Assembly (NCBI RefSeq): GCF_021130785.1
Contig: NC_060207.1
Location: forward strand, 194,051,501-194,115,500
Direction of reading: 5' to 3'
Source of the DNA: Homalodisca vitripennis
Taxonomy: Eukaryota; Arthropoda; Insecta; Hemiptera; Cicadellidae
Length of the DNA: 64,000 bases
The notes beneath the pieces were generated by a model. It made no database searches. It was not told the DNA's origin and was given only the letters and a program-made list of their open reading frames with translations. Both the position numbers and the translations under genes were made by a program. Of this stretch, positions 37,032 through 48,159 are shown one piece after another (positions within the stretch are counted from its first letter, which is position 1; each line of letters begins with the position of its first letter).

Positions 37032-37315
37032 TTTATTATTAAAACCTCTTTTAAAGTCTACCTGACACCCTGAGTTGACTTAAAAATCACACTAATGTAT
37101 TGGTTCTGGACAAATACCAAACCTAAAACCATATTCGTGTATAATTAGAACTCAATACTTGGAGACTGAAAGTTCAGTAAGTTAAAAAGTGAGTCAGAGG
37201 ATTAAAAGTGTTCACCATGAATGAGGTTATGCCTTATCAATAATCAGCTATACTGGCGACCATCCTGAATTTAGCTCTATGAAAACAATGTTGAACTATT
37301 TAAAATTCGTTTAAT
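37032..37315 (-). promoter_or_regulatory. Candidate poly(A) signals of the minus-strand gene
   Basis: On the minus strand ATTAAA lies at 37315-37310, about 55 bases after the stop codon. AATAAA lies at 37037-37032, about 330 bases after it. Either could serve; nothing in the sequence decides. Confidence 0.3.
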
Positions 37316-37369
37316 GTAATTTAGTTTTTAAGTTAGTGAAATCTCTCTTACAAATAATTGTACAGTATA

Positions 37370-37561
37370 TTATTGTTCGCTGTTTGTTGAGTGCTTTTTC
37401 TTGTTATTTTTGTGTCTTGTCGGTGACTTTGGAGGAGCGGTATGTTCTGTTTGCAACGTGGAGTCGAACTGTTCGAGGTCGTCAAGAAGCTGGTTAGCCG
37501 ACGATGTTTCAAGATCCTTGTTTACGTCGCAAATTGCAGTGTCCTGTTTCATGGACGGAAA
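37370..37561 (-). CDS. Minus-strand host gene, coding exon 3 (terminal)
   Basis: The acceptor tttttgtgttccag ends at 37562. The exon then reads FPSMKQDTAICDVNKDLETS and onward for 63 codons to TAA at 37372-37370. The acceptor is phase 0, matching the donor of exon 2 exactly. The encoded C-terminus is acidic and leucine-containing at first (NQLLDDLEQFDSTL), then proline/serine and strongly basic (KSPTRHKNNKKKH), a possible nuclear localisation signal. I recognise no domain. The codon mix is more even than in the flanks, which supports a real exon. Confidence 0.7.
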   Translation of the reverse strand, partial: FPSMKQDTAICDVNKDLETSSANQLLDDLEQFDSTLQTEHTAPPKSPTRHKNNKKKHSTNSEQ

Positions 37562-38389
37562 CTGGAACACAAAAATATTATATAGTCTCATTTTGTTATT
37601 CCACATTCATGCATGCCACAAAATTTCAATTTTGATATAAAATACCTGGTGCTAATATAAAATTCTAGTGCAAAATATATCTTAAATTTGTAAATAACAA
37701 TATTATTAATATATAGATTTAGAAAAAAATAATTCAAACAACAGCAAAAAAATAAATGGTTACACAGGATCAATTCCGAACAGAGACGTAGGAACCGGGG
37801 GGTCTGGTGGAGTCAGCAGACCCCTCTGAATTTTCAGGCAAAGATCAGGGTCGGGCAAACATTCAATTTAGTTAAGCGTGAAATAAAATTATGTGATCGC
37901 TCCACAGCAACAGAGTTATGATTAAAAACTAAATAGCTAATTCGGACAAGAAAACAAAATATAATTAGTCAATTTTAATTGTCGTATATTTCATTATATC
38001 AAATTAAATTACCATTCTAACAGACAAAAATTGTTGATACCGCCTAGTTCTCGTCAATTATATTCTTTGACTTGGTTCGTTTCAGTCAAATTTATTATTT
38101 TATGGCGAACGACAGACGCACGCGCGGTCCGCTCGGGTATTTTGGCATTGGCATCACAGCCTGCCTTTAACCTACAAACCCAATCTACATTGTTACTCTT
38201 TCTTAGTAAGAAGTATTACATATTATTTTACTAAGAAAATTAGATTTACACGACCGCAAATTAAATTTTCTGCTGTGAAAGTTCTAATGATATTGTGCAA
38301 GTAGTGATGACTTCAGGCCTGATGACTCCGTGGTCCAGCTTCGTAATTTAATAATTGGAAGAATGGAAACTAATGAGCCATTTTTGTCT

Positions 38390-38990
38390 TTAGGATTTAA
38401 ATGCCCAATAAAGGTTGTAAGTGGAAGAATAAGCAGATAATGTTAACCAGAATGGTACAGAAAGTATATATGGTTATCCTGGTATGATGTATCTGAAACA
38501 TTTAAATGCTATGTTTGCCTAAAATCTAAAAATCTTGGCCTAAAGGTTTTCTCCTGATGCAAAATAGACGTAACAATTTTTGTTACCGGATTGTTCAAAT
38601 GAAAAAAAAGCTTATAAGAAATTTTTCTCATGAAAGTATTGAATTCTGTAAAGCTTCTATTACAGATTTAATGGCTTTTAATTAAACTCCAGTTGAGGCT
38701 CCGTTATGTATTCAATCAAATTTTCAAATGCTGAATCCACACAAAGCTCATATCAGCACATCGATTAAGTATTTATTAACTCGCATGCTTGCATTGAGAG
38801 ACCACATCGATAGCGAAGGAAATTTATACGACCCTTTAATGTTGAGAGCATAAGGTATTCCTGTACTAAAGAAGTGGCTACTAAGAAAGAGATCGTGGCT
38901 TTTTCAAGAGAACTAAAATTAAATACTAGAGATCCTGGCTCTTGAATTGATGCGAAAAACTAAGGTTAGAATAAGACATCTATGGATATA
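38390..38990 (+). pseudogene. hAT-like transposase relic (TTF-type zinc finger / DUF4371-like)
   Basis: A protein-like segment at about 38452-38550 reads WYRKYIWLSWYDVSETFKCY then VCLKSKN. This resembles the TTF-type zinc finger found at the N-terminus of hAT-like and ZMYM-type proteins (a WL.Y stretch followed by a C..C pair). Downstream, at about 38795-38850, LRDHIDSEGNLYDPLMLRA resembles the start of the DUF4371 region that follows it in such proteins, and GIPVLKKWLLRKRSWLF follows after a stop. Several stops break the frame. It sits in intron 2 of the minus-strand gene, in the opposite orientation. The family assignment rests on pattern memory only. Confidence 0.5.
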
Positions 38991-39081
38991 GTGAGCGAGA
39001 AAACAGCCGAAATATATAAATAAATATTTATTTTATTTGTTTGGCACATTACCCCGTATATTTGTGTCCTATATGACTTAC

Positions 39082-39191
39082 CACCATATCGTCGATGTGT
39101 CTATCCACAAATTCTCTAAGGTCATCACATGGAGTCCTTGAGAGAGATCTCAAAGCAGACTTTGATTCCACACCAACCTCGGTGCATTCTG
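39082..39191 (-). CDS. Minus-strand host gene, coding exon 2
   Basis: The acceptor ataactgttccag ends at 39192 and the donor GTG|GTAAGT begins at 39081, both strong. The 110-base exon enters in phase 1, completing the codon begun by the last base of exon 1, and leaves in phase 0. It encodes ECTEVGVESKSALRSLSRTP and then CDDLREFVDRHIDDMV. A second AG three bases downstream makes a tandem NAG/NAG acceptor that could add or drop one residue. The stretch is open, without AT-driven codon bias. No family recognised. Confidence 0.75.
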
Positions 39192-40511
39192 CTGGAACAG
39201 TTATTTCGATTACGACAAACAATTGAAACAAGATTGTATAAAACAGCGAGTGAGATAAAGATATTTGTCACTGAAATCCAACCACCGCATTTTCACTGTG
39301 ACGTACCAAAGCACTGAACAAAAAAGTACCATACATTTTTATGGCATTTTAAGTGTTAGGTTTTTGCTATTGGAGCTACATACTCATCATAATCTGAAAG
39401 TCGTAATTTTGCACAGGTAAAATTTAATAATTCGTTTTGAAGGACCTTCGTTTAAAATGATTATTCATTATTCAAAGAGGTTAGTAAATAATGGACCCCG
39501 GTATTTGAATAAACGTGCGATGACTACATCAAGCTGATAAAACACGTCTACATAATCTCTCTTATGGATAAGATAAATTATATAAAAAAAGATTTTCGAG
39601 ATGATAAGATCTTCGGAAAAAATCTTACTACAGAACCCTTCAAGGTAGTCACAGTGGCAACAATGAATTAAGTTATCTAAGGAGTTCTTAATAAAGTTAA
39701 GTAATACGTACAGCAATAAAAAATCTGTGTTTCACTATTACGTTATACATATATAAAAATGACAAAGATTATTTGTGAATTTATTTTAATACAGTGCGAT
39801 GCAGACAGTGTTACATACTAAATAAAATATCTGAGCAGCCACGCGCAGGAGGAGCCCCCTCCAGCTGTGGGGAGTGGGACAAGCATCTCCTCGTCTCTAT
39901 TTTATCAGGTCGCTTGCGCCATTTTGTTTACACTGCACCTATTAACCTATTCTATAAATATAATACTAATACTAATCTTTATTCCATTCTTTTAGCAATT
40001 TTTACATCGTATCGCAATCGTCAATAGTTTATGTCAATTTACACGATTTCATCTACACATTCACACAACCTCATACTCACAATTCTTACAATCATTCAGG
40101 TCACAATCGCATTGACCTCAGATCCAGCAATTTTAAATATCCCAGCGGCTTGACATGAATTCATCAACAGAGTAGAAAGCCTTGGACTCCAAAATATATT
40201 GTACTTTTGTGTGTAGGCCTATGCAAGCGTAAAATATAGTAATTGAACAGACTAACGTAGCCATAGACGTATCCAGAGAACTTACATTTTGGTGTGAGAT
40301 AAGCCAAAAAGTGGCAGTGGTCAGGTCAGGAGATAGAGCCAGCGGGCGAGTGACGAGCATTGGTGGGGATGCTGGGAGAGGGTGGCATCACAGCGGTGGA
40401 GGGGTATTTACCCACCCTGCATTAACTAAAATCCCCAGAGTCTTTTTATAAGCGGTTTACCTATAATACAATTTTTAGGCACTAAGAACTATGTGGAAAA
40501 TACTGATTTAA

Positions 40512-40854
40512 AATAACCACTTGTCTTTCTCTTTCGCACGTCTGACCTCTGCTGTAAGTTCTTGAATCCACATGTTCTCTAAGCGCCAATAACGATATAA
40601 GGAGCTGTTGCGACGCAGCGAGTCAGTGAAGTTTTAGACATGAACTTGTGAAGTGACAAACTCGAGATAGACAATATAGTTAATAGTAGTGTTGTGACAG
40701 CATAAATTGGTGACAGTTTTATAAACAATTGTTTTATTTGAACCCAGCTTAGATTTAGGTTTTAAATATTATATTTAGATTTATTTATAAGATTAATAAA
40801 TATTTTGTGGATTCAACATTCGCCAAGTGTTTCATTTAAGCAAACCCGTAACAA
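40512..40854 (+). repeat. 5' LTR, 5' part missing or replaced
   Basis: Matches the 3' LTR from cgcacgtctg through gcgccaataacgatataagg, gaacttgtgaagtgaca and ttggtgacagtt to cattcgccaagtgtttcatt. The first roughly 130 bp of the 3' LTR have no visible counterpart upstream of 40512. A TATA-like box (gatataagg, about 40594) gives the element a promoter. The LTR ends near 40854, where ttggtgtcagttgtgg opens the primer-binding region. Confidence 0.75.
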
Positions 40855-40939
40855 TTGGTGTCAGTTGTGGGGTTATTATTGGGTACGGTGAATATTGCTC
40901 ACTTTTTAGTATATACAAACTTTTAAGTTTAACTGGTGT

Positions 40940-42020
40940 GAGACTTTCGGACCTAAAAATAACAGAGTTGAAACGTAAATTGGAAGAACGGGATCTTGAA
41001 ACAGCGGGAATAAAGTCTGTGCTACAGAACCGGTAGCGTTGGTTGCGGATGGCATTTATCCAGATAAATTCTTGTTTGAGACTTCTTATGTTGTTAGGCT
41101 TATGAGTGAATAAGAAGATAAATTAGTAGAGGAAAACATTTTAGAAAGTAAATTAGAGGATACATTAGAAGATAACAGAAATGTAATAGAAATTAGAGTA
41201 GAAGCTGAATTAAGATAAAATAGTAACATTTTACAGTATAAAGTAAATAGTTTAATCATTAATCTAGATACTAAGGTTAACAGATTAGACGATCAAACGC
41301 GGACCCCGACACACGCGGGGCTTACCAACAAGACAGAACCTTCAAACGCTAGAGCTCCGGGACCCATGATGTTATCCGCACCATGAAGCAAATTACCTAT
41401 CTTCGAGAGTAAGACCCTGGCAGAACTTTCTCTCTTTGGGACAGCGACATCAGCCCATGGATGCCTTCAGATAAGGCTGTAATGTTGTGTTTTTTACTTC
41501 GAGGCGACGCTTTAGCGGTACTCCAGACTGTGACTATGACTAATAGACCAAATTTCGATAAAATAATAAAGCTCTTAGAAATAAGTTTCGGCCATAGACA
41601 CATGGAACAACTCTATCGTTTCCAACTTAAGAGTACGTTTCCACAAAAGCCTAACGAGTCTTTACAGGAATTTGAGACTGACATAGCTCGCCTCGTCAGA
41701 GTGCTTACCCACCCGTAAATGATGAGGTCTATGAAAGGTTAGCGGTGGAAATGTTCTTGTGCGGTCTTCGTGAGCCCGAAACGCAGCAAGTCATTATAAG
41801 CTTGCCCGCTATAAAACCCTCAGCGAAACATTAGCCCAGGCCCTAGAATTCGAAGCAATGGGGGAGAATGTGCAATGGGGCCATGAACGAGTGAGAGGTG
41901 TGGAAATTGAAGACGTGTGGCCGCTTTCGATAGAGGAGATTTTCAAGAGGGTGATAGAGACATTAAAGACTAGGAGAAAGGAAATAAGATGCTGGATTTG
42001 TGAAGAGAAGAAGCATCTCT
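40940..42020 (+). pseudogene. Ty3/gypsy gag remnant
   Basis: An N-terminal segment near 40960 (ITELKRKLEERDLETAGIKS) resembles the SAP-like helix pair found at the start of some insect gag proteins. A capsid-like stretch is open at 41461-41718 (MLCFLLRGDALAVLQTV, then LQEFETDIARLVRVL), in the style of the retrotransposon gag family. Near 41986-42020 a single decayed zinc knuckle is visible (RCWICEEKKHL), after which the frame stops. At least four frame breaks. Gag would form the particle shell around the element RNA. Confidence 0.75.
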
Positions 42021-42149
42021 GAAATCTAAGTGTCGAAGGGTCTCCAAGGACAAGGACAAGCAGGGAAACTGAAAATAGTTGATGGGGAGGTTCGGCCGTC
42101 GACCGGACTAAAGGCTCCAGATACATCTGCAATAGTGGCAATGTCAGAT

Positions 42150-44830
42150 GGGAGAGCGAACAGTTTCTACATTAATAGTCTTGTGAATAAAAAGTCGAGA
42201 AGAAACCTTAAAGACACCGGAGCCATAATTACTATCCTTTATCGTAGCGTTATAACTGATAAAGTCAAAAAGATCCAACAGCCTGGACGTTGAGGACCGC
42301 AACAAGGAAGACTGCGCAAGTCTATGGAGAGACGGCTTCTCATCACTGGAGGCTGGTTCAAGCGTCCCGCGTGGGTAGCTAATATTAATGAAAATGTTAT
42401 ACTCTGAATGGACTTTATAACCTTGAGACTCAAACTAGATTAAAGAAGAAGGTAGTGACTATCGGCGAAGAAGAGGTTATTCTGTGTTCTGAGAAGAACT
42501 GGACGGTCCTCTGAGATTCTGCGTGGAGAATCGGATATTGATACAATTTCACAACGAAAGACAGCCACCTTCTGCCTCGAATTGATGACACCTGGTACAG
42601 TCCAGAGGGCTGTAAGCTGGTCTTAACGTTAGACTTGACACTGCATTCTCGATCGGAGAAGGTTTGTGGTAGATCAATGTGATGTCATTTGGTCTATGGA
42701 ACGATCCAGCAACGTTGGAATAGCTTATGGAAAATGTGTTGAGAGAACTGCCATGGAAGATTGTCTGGTTTATCTGGATAACATCATCATATCAGAAAAA
42801 TCTTTCAACAATATTTTTGAAAAACTTGGAACAAGTTTTAGGAAAATTTGGGGTAAGCCAACTAAAAACTTGATCCGAAGAAATGCAATCTGTTTCTGAG
42901 TAATTGACTTGGGCATTGTGGTTTCTGATTAAGGGTATATCCGTGGACCCAAGGAAGACTGCAGCAATTATTAAGTAGCCAGTTCCACGCGATGAACACG
43001 AGGTAAGAAGCTTCTTGGGGCTTTTCACGCACTATCAGTGGTTCGTGATAGGCCAAACATCGCAAATCCCCTCACAAAACTTACAGAAAAAAAGCGAGGC
43101 ATTGTCTAGAACGAGAACTGCCATAAAGCATTTGGCGGTTTAAAATAAGCCTTTAGTAATGTTATAAGCTTTAGATACCCAAGGCCAGAGTGTTTTTTTA
43201 TGCTTGATACCGACACCAGTAATATCGCAATTGGGGGTGTACTGTCCCAGGAGAAGTAGGGTGAAAAAAGGTAGTTGTTTACTTCAGCAAGGTATTATCG
43301 AAGCCAGGGCGGAACTACTTTGTTACCAGAAGAGAGTTAATGTATGTAGTGAAGTCCATCATTCACTTCCATAAATATCCTTATGGCCGCCATTGTTTCC
43401 TGAGAACAAATGTTTTAATGTGGCTCCTGAATATTACGTCACCAGAGGGACAGGTGGTACGGTGGATAGAACGTTTTAGGAATATGACTCTAAATCGGTC
43501 CATCGCACGTGAACTGGTCACAGGAATGCCGAAGTTCTTCCCCGAAGACTCTGCAATGAAAGGTGTTAACACTGATAGCGCCAAGATGACAAGGACGCGA
43601 TAGCAAGGAGGATGACTGTTGAAAATTGTCATTAAGGGAACGCTGAGATGTTAGAGCGAGGAGAAAGACAACGAACTAAAATACTTGTGGGCTTGGATGA
43701 AATCAGAGAAAAGAAGCCTGGCAAGAAATTCCAACGTTGTTACCGCCGACTTTGTAGACACAGTGGGAATCAATTCTAAAAGACGATATCTTGAAGAGCG
43801 CATTAGAGAATGCAGATGGTAATCGAAGGAAATTGAAGTCCTGGATCCCGGGCAACGAGTTCCAGACGTACTAAGACAGCTTGCTGACGGCGTTTCAGAA
43901 AGCCATTTAGCAGTCAACAGGACGCTGAAAACATACGAGAAATGTTTTATTGGCCAAACATGACGATGGACGTAAAGAGTTAGAGCAGGTATTTGAGCAT
44001 CAGCAAATAACCTCTTGAGTCTTAATAGGGCCCCTCTATATACAGTAAGTAAAACCTTGTAGCACTTTTCGAGAGCATGGCTATCGGTACAAACCCTTTT
44101 TCTGAGACCGTGAATAGACACAAGTACATTCTGGTGACATGGACTACTTTAGCAAATGGGTCGAAGCATATATACTTAAAAGGCAGTCACTGTAGCCGAC
44201 TTGTTAGTGAATGAGTTTAACTGTCTTTTAGGGGTACCAATGGAACTGCATTCCGATCAAGGAAGATATTTTGAGTCTACAATGTTCTCCCAGATATGTG
44301 AAGTACTTGGCACCGCAAGACAAGGACGACAGCTCTTCATCCACAATCCGATGGAATGGTGGAAAGTATGAATGGAACTTTGTGGGAAATAAATATATGT
44401 CCAAGGTCGTGTCTCAAATCAGCGAGATTGGGACCAGCACATACACTACTTGCTGATGTCCTACCGTAGGTATGTCAGCGAAACTACGAAACAAACGAAG
44501 GTAGGCATCGTGTTTAGGCGAAAACTACGATTGCCGTGAGACTTTTAGTTTGAATGCAAACCAGGAGAAGCCATACCCGGAGATGATTATATTACTCTCC
44601 GGAAGCGGCTGAATGAAACTCGTGATAGAATGAGTACCAACGTCCAGAAAGCGAGTGATATGAAGGATCGATACGACGTTCGAGCTGATAAAGGATGCTC
44701 TCAGCAAGGAGACCTTGTTTGGTTTGTCCAAATTTACAAACATATTTAGAGGGACCGTTTGAGGTGGTGACAAGAATAAATTACGTTATAATATATCGAA
44801 TTGTCCACTTAACCACCTCTTTCCGTATCA
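42150..44830 (+). pseudogene. Ty3/gypsy pol remnant (PR, RT, RNase H, IN)
   Basis: Aspartic protease: LKDTGAIITIL near 42207-42240 keeps the D-T-G triad. Reverse transcriptase: LPRIDDTW near 42570, CLVYLDNIIISEKSF at 42762-42806, then the usual connection region. The catalytic box reads YLDN instead of YLDD (Asn codon at 42780-42782), a disabling change. RNase H: LDTDTSNIAIGGVLSQ near 43203-43250. Integrase: HSDQGRYFES near 44250 with a core Asp, then a decayed region to about 44830 (RYDVRADKG, QQGDLVWFV) like the C-terminal chromatin-binding tail. Many stops and frameshifts; not functional. Confidence 0.85.
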
Positions 44831-44932
44831 TGAGGGCAACGGAAGAGAATAAAAACGAGAAGTTCGAGCTCTCCAGTCTATCGGCGCCGATTTGGACGGG
44901 ATGTCTAATCGGCTAACGCAAGCAATGTGACC

Positions 44933-45350
44933 ACAGTGATTCGGAAGGATTTTTTTGCTTTTCCAAACGAATTTGCCTTTACTCACTGCGTATCAGAGGA
45001 TGTAGCAGCTTCACGAGGGAATACCACGGTCTTCAGGAAGAAGTTTAGAGGAATTAATGAACTTGAGCTCCATAGACCAGTTACGGGGAAAGTACTACAC
45101 CTTCGACATTGGGATCGGCACCGTTCTACCTGCTGATAAGGAGAAACCATATCAGGAATTTACTCATCAGACCTTGTGGAGACGTCTAGTCAATCTGCGT
45201 ACCCACCTCCAGTGCTCAGGTGTGAAGCAGTTCGGGATCCCTAAATTAGGTTGTAGCTACGTTGGTCTAGACCGTAGAATTGTAGAATCAATGTTGGAGA
45301 AGGTCTTCGAAGACTCATGAATTAACATCACCGCTTGTATTTTTACTCCT
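44933..45350 (+). pseudogene. Macrodomain (OARD1/TARG1-like ADP-ribose hydrolase) in the element's third-gene position
   Basis: A frame open at 44927-45136 gives FAFPNEFAFTHCVSEDV, then TTVFRKKFRGINEL and TGKVLHLRHW. Near 45120 the reading shifts to the frame ending at 45320: DKEKPYQEFTHQTLWRRLV, LRTHLQCSGVKQFGIPKLGC and RRIVESMLEKVFEDS. After a stop at 45318-45320 it resumes as INITACIFTPW. The order HC.S.D, (T)KEK.Y...T...L, a P-(R/K)-(I/L)-G-C loop, the VF-D-(T/S) stretch and a final beta-strand IxIT is the layout of the OARD1 macrodomain family, which removes ADP-ribose from proteins and deacylates O-acyl-ADP-ribose. The GIA segment of the usual MGKGIA loop is altered. It lies after integrase and before the polypurine tract, on the same strand and with similar decay, so it is part of the element. 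One frameshift and one stop at least. Confidence 0.85.
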
Positions 45351-45400
45351 TGGAAAAACATAGAGACGAATCAGACAGGGTGGCTTAATCCAGAGGAAGA

Positions 45401-45957
45401 TGTCGGGCCGTAGTAAAAGGTATAATAGATGAATAACGGCGTTGGAGAGAGAGCGCTCAGTGGCTTGGGTCCTTTATCTGAATCTTCGCCGCCCCTTCCT
45501 ACATGAGCGGTGGGTGAACACTGTAACCTTTTACTTACCTGTTCTTCCCTTCGGCACGTCTGTCCTCTCCAGTAATTATTCGAATTCCAAGGTTCTCGAA
45601 GCGCCAATAACTATATAAGGAGCTGTAGTAACGCAGCGGGTCAGTGACGCTTTGGAAATGAACTTGTGAAGTGACAGAATTAGTGTTAATACTCGTGATC
45701 GTGGTAGTTGGAATTGCGTTATTAGTTACTGACTGTGTCCGTGTTAAAGACTCGTATGTAACTAAATATACAATGTAGTTAATAGTTATAGTGTAACAAT
45801 AAAAATTAGTGACAGTTGTATATAGAATTATGATATTTAAAGCCAACCTAGTTTTAAGTTTGTAAATATTTTTTTTAGAAATATTTATAAGATAAATATT
45901 ATAAATTATTTAGTCAATTTAATATTCGCTGAGTGCTTCATTTAACCAAACACGTAA
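45401..45957 (+). repeat. 3' LTR
   Basis: Starts tgtcgggccgt directly after the polypurine tract and ends near 45957 (aaacacgta). It has a TATA-like box (ctatataagg, about 45611) matching that in the 5' LTR. It shares gaacttgtgaagtgacaga and the AT-rich 3' portion with the 5' LTR, with many differences, so the insertion is old. It also has an extra roughly 80-bp segment (gttggaattgcgttattagt region) absent from the 5' copy. Confidence 0.8.
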
Positions 45958-46456
45958 AGTTTGGGGCTAATCTTGTTTCGGTGTATTATTGTGATTTCCT
46001 TTTCATAAAGAAAAGCCTACTGTTTTATTGTTTGTATATTCTGTTTGTCGTTGGCACAAATCATGCTGGAGCATTATGTTACTACATTAAAACGTTTAAT
46101 CATCTTATATAAATAAAATGGGTAACTGCAGAAGATCTGATATAATACTACGAATTCATTTTTTTTTTACTTTAACCATTACTTATGGTTAAATAACATT
46201 TGGTTTCGATGTAGAAACGTTGTTCCGACAAGTTTAATTGTAAGTAAGCAAGCCAGGCCTGTCAGTATCACTAAATTCGCCATAAATCATTCTAATCTAC
46301 ATGCATGCTGTAAACTAAGTTTATTTTCGTTACTGATTATACTATGATTGAAATTGAGTCAGTTTACTCACCATTGTATTGTAAATTGTTCAAATCGTGT
46401 TTATCTCGTAAAACTATCCTGTCATTGTAAATATAGGAGTCAGAATATGCCCTCAC

Positions 46457-46694
46457 CTAACCAACCTCGGGCCATAACTCGGTCAAACTCAGGGTGTCGA
46501 TCTAACTTTCTCCAAAAATCGGTGCACAACTTCCTCTGGCTGGGGGTCGTATCTTCACATCGAAATTCCAAAGCGATGTTGTGGAGAGCTTCCGAGAGCA
46601 AGGGGGTGCCATCCTTCTTTTCCGCATCGTCTTCTTTATTGTCTGAGAGAACAATCTCGCTTTCTTCCTGTTCTGATGTCAATTGTCGAAACAT
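46457..46694 (-). CDS. Minus-strand host gene, coding exon 1 (start)
   Basis: Begins at ATG 46694-46692 (MFRQLTSEQEESEIVLSDNK) with in-frame stops upstream. It ends after 79 codons plus one base at TTAG|GTGAGG (intron from 46456). The N-terminus is acidic and probably disordered. It is followed by a more folded-looking segment (LHNIALEFRCED, LCTDFWRKLDRHPEFDRVMA). Joined with exons 2 and 3 it predicts about 179 residues without signal peptide or membrane segment, so probably cytoplasmic or nuclear. Intron 1 is about 7.3 kb and contains the whole antisense Ty3/gypsy element; intron 2 is about 1.5 kb. I do not recognise the protein. A 5' non-coding exon may lie further upstream. Agreement of start, splice signals and phase at two junctions is the main support. 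Confidence 0.75.
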
Positions 46695-46699
46695 ACTAT

Positions 46700-48155
46700 C
46701 TTCTTAAATCAACATTTTGATGCTTTTGATCTCTACTTTATCTAAACAACAGCTGTTAAAAATCACGTGCTTGTTTCATTGACTATGTAAAAGCTTTATA
46801 ATTCTGAATTTACTTAAGCTGTATCGTTTTTATCATTAATTTTGAAAGTAGAATCAGGCAGTAAATCCATCATTTTCCAAAGCATAACATTTCCCATAAG
46901 TTTGAAGATGTATATTTCTACAAGTTTAATTTGGTATTAATTTAACTTGTTTAACCTTTTTAACAATAATTATGCATTGCCTCGTCAGCTGGCTGGATTA
47001 ATATAGTACATGTAATATCTAAAATAATAAAACTTAATTTAAATAAACTATATCTGAAAATCTGACCTTGACTATTTCTATTAATATTGATAAATGTTAA
47101 ATGTGATTTGTAAAGTGCCATATAAATATGATAACATCATAATTTTATTGTTATTGAGTAAGACATTAATAAAATTTATTTTAGTTGTGAGCAGCGCTCA
47201 TGATGTACCGAAAACTGCAAATAATGAATGAAATTCTCAGCTGCAACGCATCCACTATTCTCGAAATAAATGTGATCGGGGCTGAGTTTCATATCTTCTA
47301 CCCTTCTACAGTTATGTAGGGTAGTTTGGAAAAGCACCGAAAGGAGCGCTAGTCCTAATCCTGGTTTTTGATTGGCTGAGAATTTATCTTGTAGTTCATA
47401 GAGTATAAACTAAGATGCAGTTTTAATATCTAAATGTATGTTTTACGTTTTTATTACAGACTTTATTTTTTAGTTACAGCCGTTAGAATGGTTTATCCTC
47501 ATTGCCATATTTATTCATGACTAATTTCTAAACAGCTGTATTTATGATACTTTAAGCAGAGTTAATTAAGTTTTCTTAATTCTTTTAACTTACTAAAAAC
47601 TTATATGTGGTATGGCTGCTTATGTATATTTATGATGTACTGCAATATAAAACAAGTAAACGTTTGTTGCAAACCTAAGTCAACAAATTAAAATAGTTGA
47701 AAATTTGTTAGTATCAAATTGGTACCAATAAACTTGAAATTGGTGCTATGTGGAAGGTGCTAGAAACTAGTGCCGTCGTCCAGTTTCTGATAATCTAGGG
47801 TGGATACTACAACGCGAGGGTACGATGAAACCAAATCTTTGTAACGATTTTTCTACTCTGTTACTTTCTACTCTTTTTTGCTTTATGGGACCGATATCAT
47901 CCCTCTCGTTACCATTGGTAAGGATTACTGCATTAATATATTTTCCTTATAGGCACTACTTCGAGTGTTGTTTTTCGTTCGTCACAAGCAATCCGGTCAG
48001 AGTTGGTAAAATAAAACATAATCGAACGGTTAGTCTATTACGCATGTAATTTAAAAGGTATAACACTTAAAGCCCACTCTTGCCATATTTGGACAAACAT
48101 TCATCCCATATTTAAACCACAAAAATTGAAGATGGAAGGAATTTTGAAAAGATAA
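46700..48155. other. Upstream region of the minus-strand gene, AT-rich
   Basis: Would contain the promoter and any 5' UTR exon of the minus-strand gene. I see no convincing core promoter. No other gene recognised. Confidence 0.4.
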
Positions 48156-48159
48156 CAGG

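Larger units (their letters stand above)
40512..45957 (+). mobile_element. Decayed Ty3/gypsy LTR retrotransposon carrying a macrodomain
   Basis: The order on the plus strand is 5' LTR (visible 40512-40854), primer-binding region, gag, protease, reverse transcriptase, RNase H, integrase, macrodomain, polypurine tract (cagaggaaga, 45391-45400) and 3' LTR (45401-45957). The internal part is about 4.5 kb. Every coding part is broken by stops and frameshifts, and the reverse transcriptase active site is mutated, so the copy is dead. It lies in intron 1 of the minus-strand gene, antisense to it. The order RT before integrase places it in Ty3/gypsy (Metaviridae); I cannot assign the clade. Confidence 0.9.

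Noticed and set aside
43651..44121. 156-codon minus-strand frame
   Set aside because: Lies opposite the integrase remnant of the Ty3/gypsy element and has no family signal.
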